IMG/VR virus record: IMGVR_UViG_3300042691_000298
Location: 1 to 26,274 of that record
Source: a virus
Length of the DNA stretch: 26,274 nt
Reading direction: 5' to 3' (one strand)
Below are positions 21,493 to 26,274 of this stretch, piece after piece (position 1 is the stretch's first letter; every line of letters starts with the position of its first letter). The translations under genes and the position numbers were made by a program. Under the pieces are notes generated by a model. The model saw only the letters and a list, made by a program, of their open reading frames with translations, did not search any database and was not told the DNA's origin.

Positions 21493-22905
21493 ATGAGTAG
21501 CGCAGTTAAAGCAGTTGTGAGCGTAGTGGTGGCAGTTGCGATCCCGTTTGTGGCTCCTGCGATTGCCTCGTCTATCGGGTTGTCTACGGCGATTGGCACC
21601 GCCGTCGGCTCTGCTACAGCAGGTAGTGTGCTTGGGGGCGCACTCGTTGGTGCGGGGATAGGAGCAGTCAATGCCAGTCTCACTGGGGGTAATGTCGGTC
21701 GAGGGGCGTTGATGGGCGGTATCGGGGGAGGCATCGGAGGGTATACATCCGCGCCTTCTAGCGCTCCGACGCCGCCTCCTACCCCCACCCCCACTGGCGG
21801 TGCGCCTGTGTATGATGTATCCGCAACAGGGCAACTCGTACCGGCTCCGGGGTATGGTTCGCCGCCACTGACCGGGGCTGCTCCTCCTGTTGCGCCCCCG
21901 TCTGCACCGCTGATGGCCCCGGTAGCCAGTCCGGGGGTAATGGCCCCGACGACCACGCCGTTCTTCCCCGGCGAAGGCGTTCTATCTGGGGTGCCCGAGT
22001 TTGATCTCGCTGCTGCTCGGGCGGGATTAGACTTCGGCCCGCAAACTGCGGCGCAACTTAGTACTGGTTTTGAGCAGCAGATGGCTACTGCGGGTATCTC
22101 CCCGACTGCTGCGGCTCCGACTGCTGCGGCTCCGACTGCTGCGGCTCCGACTGCTGCGGCTCCGACTGCCGCGACTTCGCCTGCTGGTGCGATGGGGCCG
22201 CAGACTGCTGCGCAGCTAAGCACTGGCTTTCAGCAGCAGATGACTGCTGCTGGTGTCGCTTCAAAGCCCGCGACGTTTATGGACGCGCTCAGCAGAGTCC
22301 CCGGCGAGATCGCTGCGAAGTTCACAGACCCTAAGGCGTTGGCCGACATGACACTTCGTGCCGCTGGTATGCTGGCTGGATCGGCTGTTGCAGGTTCTGG
22401 ATTGTCTGCGGATGAGCAGCAGCTTCTGGATGCGCAAGTGCAGGAGTTGCGCGATCTTCAGCAAACTAACGCCACGTTGTTTGCGCAACGACTGGAACAG
22501 GCGCAAGCTCTTGTCGGCGAGTCCAAGTATTTCGATCCCGAGTACTTCGGTCTGCAACGCGCTCGCCGTGCGCAGCTTGCTGGGGCGAAAGCCAAACGTG
22601 CGGGGCTGCGTGGGCTGACAGGTGCAGCGCGGGAAGCCGAAAGCCGCCGGTTCGATTTGGCGACTTCTCGCGACGTGGGTACCGCGTTTGATCAGGGGTA
22701 CCTCACGGGTGTAGGCGGGCGTTTGCAGACTATGCAGGCTGGCCTTAACATGATGCCTACCAGCTATCCGACTAGCTCCAGTGCGTATTCAAACCTGCGT
22801 AGCGCGTATAGTGACGCTGAAGCGCGTAGGCAACGCGAGGTTGGTGGTGTTCAGCGGCTGTTTGGTTCGCTGCTGGAAACTCCGCAAGCATCTTCAAGGG
22901 GTTGA
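21493..22905 (+). CDS. probable internal virion/ejection protein, small member
   Basis: A 470-residue protein with ATAAGGAG (21479-21486) upstream. Residues 3-56 are a long hydrophobic, Ala/Val/Gly-rich segment (VVSVVVAVAIPFVAPAIASS), membrane-active in appearance, followed by a Gly-rich run (GALMGGIGGGIGGY) and a Pro-rich linker. Residues 182-197 and 235-250 are two copies of GPQTAAQLSTGF(E/Q)QQM separated by five PTAAA-type repeats. The C-terminal part is helical and charged (LRDLQQTNATLFAQRLEQAQ, RARRAQLAGAKAKRA). Layout and place before two larger partners fit a DNA-ejection protein of a podovirus; no exact family is recognised. Confidence 0.72.
   Translation: MSSAVKAVVSVVVAVAIPFVAPAIASSIGLSTAIGTAVGSATAGSVLGGALVGAGIGAVNASLTGGNVGRGALMGGIGGGIGGYTSAPSSAPTPPPTPTPTGGAPVYDVSATGQLVPAPGYGSPPLTGAAPPVAPPSAPLMAPVASPGVMAPTTTPFFPGEGVLSGVPEFDLAAARAGLDFGPQTAAQLSTGFEQQMATAGISPTAAAPTAAAPTAAAPTAAAPTAATSPAGAMGPQTAAQLSTGFQQQMTAAGVASKPATFMDALSRVPGEIAAKFTDPKALADMTLRAAGMLAGSAVAGSGLSADEQQLLDAQVQELRDLQQTNATLFAQRLEQAQALVGESKYFDPEYFGLQRARRAQLAGAKAKRAGLRGLTGAAREAESRRFDLATSRDVGTAFDQGYLTGVGGRLQTMQAGLNMMPTSYPTSSSAYSNLRSAYSDAEARRQREVGGVQRLFGSLLETPQASSRG
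22036..22242 (+). repeat. duplicated segment with 15-base minisatellite inside
   Basis: The duplicated protein block (22036-22083 and 22195-22242) keeps its residues while the DNA differs at many synonymous positions, so the duplication is old. Between the copies, the unit CCGACTGCTGCGGCT is repeated four times exactly and once with changes (22102-22176), encoding PTAAA units. Confidence 0.9.
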
Positions 22906-22907
22906 TC

Positions 22908-25148
22908 ATGCGCCTAGGGCAAGTACTCAGCGATACCGGCTACGGTATGGAGGTCGCGCAGACAATCGCGGCCCGTGCCCGCCAAGAGCGACAGGATCAG
23001 CTTGCCATTGAGGAGCAGAACCGTCTGGCCGATCTCAAGGCGCAGATGGCTCGTTCGCAATATGGGTCGCTCCAGCCGCAGGCTGCTCCTGACTTTAATG
23101 CGTTGGCTACGGGAGGCGCGCAACCTACGCTGCCACAGGCTCAGGCCTACCCGGTTGACGTGATTGCGGCTCCTACAGCAGCGCCCTCGGGTGGTATCCG
23201 GCGTATGACCGCTGAGGAAGTTGGCAGACTCCTTCAAGACCCCTATGCTATGGGCAAGCCTGCGGCTGCTCCTGCGGCTGCTCCTGCGGCTGCCCCTCCT
23301 GCTGTCGAGCAGTATCAGTTAGGGGCAATGACTGTTTCGCCTGCTCCGGTTGTCTCAGCGCCGACGGCTGCACGGTTAACTCAAAACGCTTTGGAAATGA
23401 TCCGGATGCGCGAAATGCGCGTCAAAGATGTGCAAGCTGGGTTGGATCGACTGCTGGCGGGTAATGCTCCGGCCCGCATGATTGAGAACCAGAAACAACT
23501 CCTTGCGCGGGAGCAGCAACTTCTGGAAACAAGCCGTCGGGGTGCGGAGCGTGTCGAGGAAGGACGGCAGCGTGGGGAGCAACTTACCGCGCAGCAGGCA
23601 GCAGCACAGCGCGAGGCCAACGCGCAACGTGCTGGAGAGCAAGGCATTGCCTCATGGCAACTGAACGCCAAAGGCCAGCCGATCCGTGGACTGGTAAACA
23701 ACAACCCCGGCAACATCCGCCCCAGTGCCCAGTTCCAGTGGGATGGACAAGTCGGAGTCGACAAAGGCGAGAAGGAGCGGGCAGGGTTCGTCCAGTTTGC
23801 TACTCCTGAGGCGGGTATCCGCGCTATGACCATAAACTTGCTGAGCTACGAACAGCAGGGAATTGACACGGTAAAGGGTGTCATTGATCGCTGGGCACCT
23901 CCGTCGGATCAGCCCGGTAAGAGCAACAGCAACTACATCCGGGCTGTTTCGGATGCGCTCGGGGTTAAGCCGACTGACAAGATCAATCTCGCAGACCCGG
24001 TGACGATGCAGAAGCTGGTGCCTGCGCTCATCCAGTTTGAGAACGGCAAGCAGCCTTATTCCGCAGCCGTGTTGGCAACAGGCATCACAGCGGGGCTGAC
24101 TAAGCAACGTCTGGGGACTACGCTCACCGCAGGGGCCGCTGCTCCTGCCGCCGCTGCTCCTGCCGCCGCTGCTCCTGCCGCCGCTGCTCCTGCCGCTGGT
24201 ATCACCATTCCGGGTATCTCGTCTGCCCAAGCTGCGACTCCCACTGCTGCTCCTGCGCAGCAGGTTGCTCCTGCACGGGTGGATGCAGATTTCTATCTCG
24301 CCAATCCGCAGGCTATCCCCTACGAGCAGCAGCAACTGAATCGGATGCTCCAGCAGCAGATTGGGCTGGCTCAACAGCAAGCCGCGCTTCTGACTCGCCA
24401 GCGCAATGAAGCCGCACAGATGGCGCAGATGTACATGCGCAGTGGCACGGCTCAAGGTATCGAAGCGGCTACCCGGTTGCAGGGTGCCATCAACCAGTAC
24501 GATGGTAGTCTTCTCCAAGTGCAACAACAAGTCGCCGAAGCGCGGCAGAAGGTTGAGCAGGGGCGTACCTATCTTGAGGGGATGCAGGGGCTGCAAGAGT
24601 TCGCGCTCGCCAATGATCCTCGCCGCCTTGCCTCGGTGTGGTCGCTCTATGCTGGCGTACCCATCGGTATCCAGCCGCGCTCAGATGGTACGTTCAACAT
24701 CATGGTCAACGGCAAGAAGACCAAAGAAGGCGTCTCTGCCACGGAGTTGACCAACAGCGCCCGTCTGGCATTTGACCAGACCTACCGTCAGCAGCAGGCT
24801 ACGGCGGGTGCCGAATACAACAAGAAGATGTTTGAAGCCCGTCTGGATATCCAGAAGACTCAGGCTACGCAACTGGCGCAGATGATCCGCGAGATTGCAG
24901 TTGAGCGCGTCAAAGGCAACAATGCACAGGCACTGGAATGGGCCAAGTCTAACTACGGCTGGGACATCAAGCCTACTGGCGCTGGCGACGGCACCGTTAT
25001 CATCAGGGCACCCGGCTCGCCGCCATATATGTTCAACCCGACGGGCAAGACTGTGGAAATCGACGGTGTTAAGGTACAGTCGAATGCGGCGTATCCTATC
25101 GCTGGGCTACCATCTTTCGGTGGGCAAGCCGCAACTCCGACGAGGTAA
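22908..25148 (+). CDS. ejection protein with virion peptidoglycan-hydrolase-like domain
   Basis: A 746-residue protein. ATG 22908 has AAGGGG (22896-22901) six bases upstream; TTG 22902 in the same frame is less likely. Segments: a helical N-terminal ~55 residues, a (PAAA)3 linker at 118-129, coiled coil (about 155-245, RAQ/EQ-rich), a domain at about 247-390, (AAAPA)4 at 410-429, and a long Gln-rich helix region. The domain has NNNPGNIRP at 264-272, FVQFATPEAGIRAM, NYIRAVSDALGV and QFENGKQPYS, a pattern seen in phage virion proteins thought to cut peptidoglycan (often annotated as P5-like or transglycosylase-like structural proteins). It probably opens the cell wall during DNA entry, like T7 gp16's lytic domain. 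Confidence 0.8.
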   Translation: MRLGQVLSDTGYGMEVAQTIAARARQERQDQLAIEEQNRLADLKAQMARSQYGSLQPQAAPDFNALATGGAQPTLPQAQAYPVDVIAAPTAAPSGGIRRMTAEEVGRLLQDPYAMGKPAAAPAAAPAAAPPAVEQYQLGAMTVSPAPVVSAPTAARLTQNALEMIRMREMRVKDVQAGLDRLLAGNAPARMIENQKQLLAREQQLLETSRRGAERVEEGRQRGEQLTAQQAAAQREANAQRAGEQGIASWQLNAKGQPIRGLVNNNPGNIRPSAQFQWDGQVGVDKGEKERAGFVQFATPEAGIRAMTINLLSYEQQGIDTVKGVIDRWAPPSDQPGKSNSNYIRAVSDALGVKPTDKINLADPVTMQKLVPALIQFENGKQPYSAAVLATGITAGLTKQRLGTTLTAGAAAPAAAAPAAAAPAAAAPAAGITIPGISSAQAATPTAAPAQQVAPARVDADFYLANPQAIPYEQQQLNRMLQQQIGLAQQQAALLTRQRNEAAQMAQMYMRSGTAQGIEAATRLQGAINQYDGSLLQVQQQVAEARQKVEQGRTYLEGMQGLQEFALANDPRRLASVWSLYAGVPIGIQPRSDGTFNIMVNGKKTKEGVSATELTNSARLAFDQTYRQQQATAGAEYNKKMFEARLDIQKTQATQLAQMIREIAVERVKGNNAQALEWAKSNYGWDIKPTGAGDGTVIIRAPGSPPYMFNPTGKTVEIDGVKVQSNAAYPIAGLPSFGGQAATPTR
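23259..23294 (+). repeat. 12-base PAAA-coding tandem repeat
   Basis: CCTGCGGCTGCT is repeated twice exactly and a third time with one change (CCTGCGGCTGCC). It codes the (PAAA)3 linker in the N-terminal part of the ejection protein and is in frame. Confidence 0.9.
24135..24194 (+). repeat. 15-base AAAPA-coding tandem repeat, four perfect units
   Basis: GCCGCTGCTCCTGCC is repeated four times with no mismatch. It codes an (AAAPA)4 linker just after the hydrolase-like domain. Perfect identity implies recent expansion or active slippage. Confidence 0.95.
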
Positions 25149-25151
25149 TTC

Positions 25152-26274
25152 ATGGCAACAGCAGGACTCTCCTTCGCAAACCCGATGTTGGGTAGTATGG
25201 GTGTAGGTGAGGAGCCAAACCCCTACGCGCCGTACAGTCCTACATCGAGTATTGGTGCTGGGGGTCTTGCTCCATCTGCTGCTGACATGGCTGTCATGGG
25301 CGAGGCTCTGGTCAAGCAAAGTCAGTTCACGATGCCTGAGATGCGGCGTCCCCCGGCGATTGCCTTCAGCCCGTCATCCAAACAGTTGTTTGTCAACGGC
25401 TTGACGTTTGCTGCCGACGACGCAGCCACGGCGCTTCAGTCTGAGTCCTACCTGCGTGGCCCCGGAACCCAACTGCCCACTGGCGGCGACTGGGTGCCAC
25501 TCGACGAGCAAGCCTACGGACAGTATCTGCAATCTATCCGGCAACCCAGCCTCGGGCGTCTGGCGTCTAAGTCCTTTGGGCGCGGTGTGGATACCATGCA
25601 GGCGCTGGTCGGGCGTGGGCTGCAACTCGCTGGTGCTGAGGAGACGGGTGGCCGCATCGTGGCGGCGCAGGAAGAAGACCTACGCAAGACCAGTCCATTT
25701 GAACGGCAGTTCACTGACATTGAGTCTGGCCGTGGTGCCGTTGAGTGGTTCGTAGCCAACTTCGCCCAGCAAGGGCCGAACATGATCGAGTCGGTGCTTA
25801 CCGCTGGTCTGGGCTTCCTTGCCGGTACAGCGATGGGTGGCCCTGCTACGGGCGCTGGTGCTGCGCTGGCTGGGCTGATGGGTAAACAAGCGTTCAAAGA
25901 GTCGGTGATTGCGGCAGCAAAGAAAAAGGCCGCAGGCGAAGTCCTCAACACCGCTGAAAACAAGTTGCTGCGTGAGGCTGCGGGCTTGGCCGGTGCCGTT
26001 GCCACATCGTACGCGCAAAACGTAGCAACTGGTGCAGCGGATATCTATGGCGAGTTGCGTGAACAAGGCGCAAACGCTGAGGATGTTGATGCGCGTCTGA
26101 AAGCACTGGCTGGATCAATCCCGTATGCAGCACTCGAAACGCTCCCAGAATATCTCCTTGCTGGCCGAGTCTTTGGTGGTGTGGGCGCACCTCGCTCTAT
26201 CGCTGCTGGTGCTCCTGCCACTCGTCGTGGTGCTGAGTTGTTGCGCCGTGGTGCGGTGGGTTTTGGAGTCGGTG
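25152..26274 (+). CDS. large ejection-type virion protein, N-terminal part, runs off window
   Basis: From ATG 25152 (GAGG upstream) the frame is open for 374 codons to the last base with no stop, so the gene continues outside the window. The N-terminus is Gly/Pro/Met-rich. Around residues 210-245 there is a hydrophobic Gly/Ala-rich segment (NMIESVLTAGLGFLAGTAMGG, then GAGAALAGLMG), followed by a helical region (FKESVIAAAKKKAAGEVLN) and SYAQNVATGAADIYGEL. This order (Gly/Ala hydrophobic patch, then long helices) fits the largest internal ejection protein of podoviruses (T7 gp16 position). It follows the hydrolase-like ejection protein by three bases. Function inferred; full length unknown. Confidence 0.75.
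   Translation, partial: MATAGLSFANPMLGSMGVGEEPNPYAPYSPTSSIGAGGLAPSAADMAVMGEALVKQSQFTMPEMRRPPAIAFSPSSKQLFVNGLTFAADDAATALQSESYLRGPGTQLPTGGDWVPLDEQAYGQYLQSIRQPSLGRLASKSFGRGVDTMQALVGRGLQLAGAEETGGRIVAAQEEDLRKTSPFERQFTDIESGRGAVEWFVANFAQQGPNMIESVLTAGLGFLAGTAMGGPATGAGAALAGLMGKQAFKESVIAAAKKKAAGEVLNTAENKLLREAAGLAGAVATSYAQNVATGAADIYGELREQGANAEDVDARLKALAGSIPYAALETLPEYLLAGRVFGGVGAPRSIAAGAPATRRGAELLRRGAVGFGVG

Noticed and set aside
22102-22176. Possible CRISPR-like array
   Set aside because: The units are directly adjacent 15-base repeats without spacers, in frame within a coding gene.
1-26274. tRNA genes, integrase or attachment sites
   Set aside because: I looked through the few intergenic gaps, all short, and saw no cloverleaf-like sequence, integrase motif or direct-repeat att site.

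Overview
The window is a continuous stretch of a tailed double-stranded DNA phage (Caudoviricetes) carrying packaging, virion assembly, lysis and DNA-ejection genes. Every gene I can support lies on the + strand, mostly separated by a few bases or overlapping as ATGA, GTGA or TAATG junctions. The gene set points to a podovirus-like virion: there is a large terminase, portal, scaffold, coat, two adaptor-like proteins, a large nozzle-like protein and a set of ejection-type proteins, but no sheath, major tail tube or tape-measure gene. Strong Shine-Dalgarno sites, a GH108-type endolysin and a 3-TM-type holin fit a Gram-negative host. The general look (moderately GC-rich, gene families I associate with uncultured aquatic phages) suggests a freshwater or similar environmental phage; the host cannot be read from this window. 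No integrase, replication or host gene is visible.

Layout: (1) 1-1768, packaging: the tail of a possible small terminase, a 69-aa unknown, and terL, ended by a strong intrinsic terminator at 1827-1865. (2) 1916-6548, head: a small unknown, portal, small unknown, scaffold, major coat. (3) 6601-8417: three probable virion surface or fibre genes; UUCG stem-loops sit in the three intergenic gaps after the coat gene and after the first two of these genes. (4) 8417-9523: five tiny overlapping genes, four of them strongly basic. (5) 9520-11166: two adaptor-like genes and a BppU-like beta-sandwich protein. (6) 11163-15285: an 18-residue-repeat protein, a small conserved fibre-associated protein, a long mosaic tail fibre and a small protein ending in poly-Ala and (Pro-Ala)8. 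(7) 15290-17030, lysis: a 59-aa membrane protein, a Cys-rich peptide, a C-terminal-TM protein, holin and endolysin. (8) 17040-26274: nozzle-like protein, two small structural proteins, a GNAT-like protein, then three ejection-type proteins, one with a virion peptidoglycan-hydrolase-like domain and the last running off the window end.

How it works together (inference from family knowledge): terminase and portal package DNA into a scaffolded coat shell; adaptors and nozzle close the portal and form the short tail; fibres bind the host; the ejection proteins, with the peptidoglycan-cleaving domain, extend the tail across the envelope; holin and endolysin release progeny. The most unusual material is the basic mini-gene cluster, the 18-residue repeat protein, in-frame minisatellites encoding Ala/Pro linkers in three different proteins (including (GGGGCC)8 on the minus strand), and repeated domain insertions in the nozzle-like protein.
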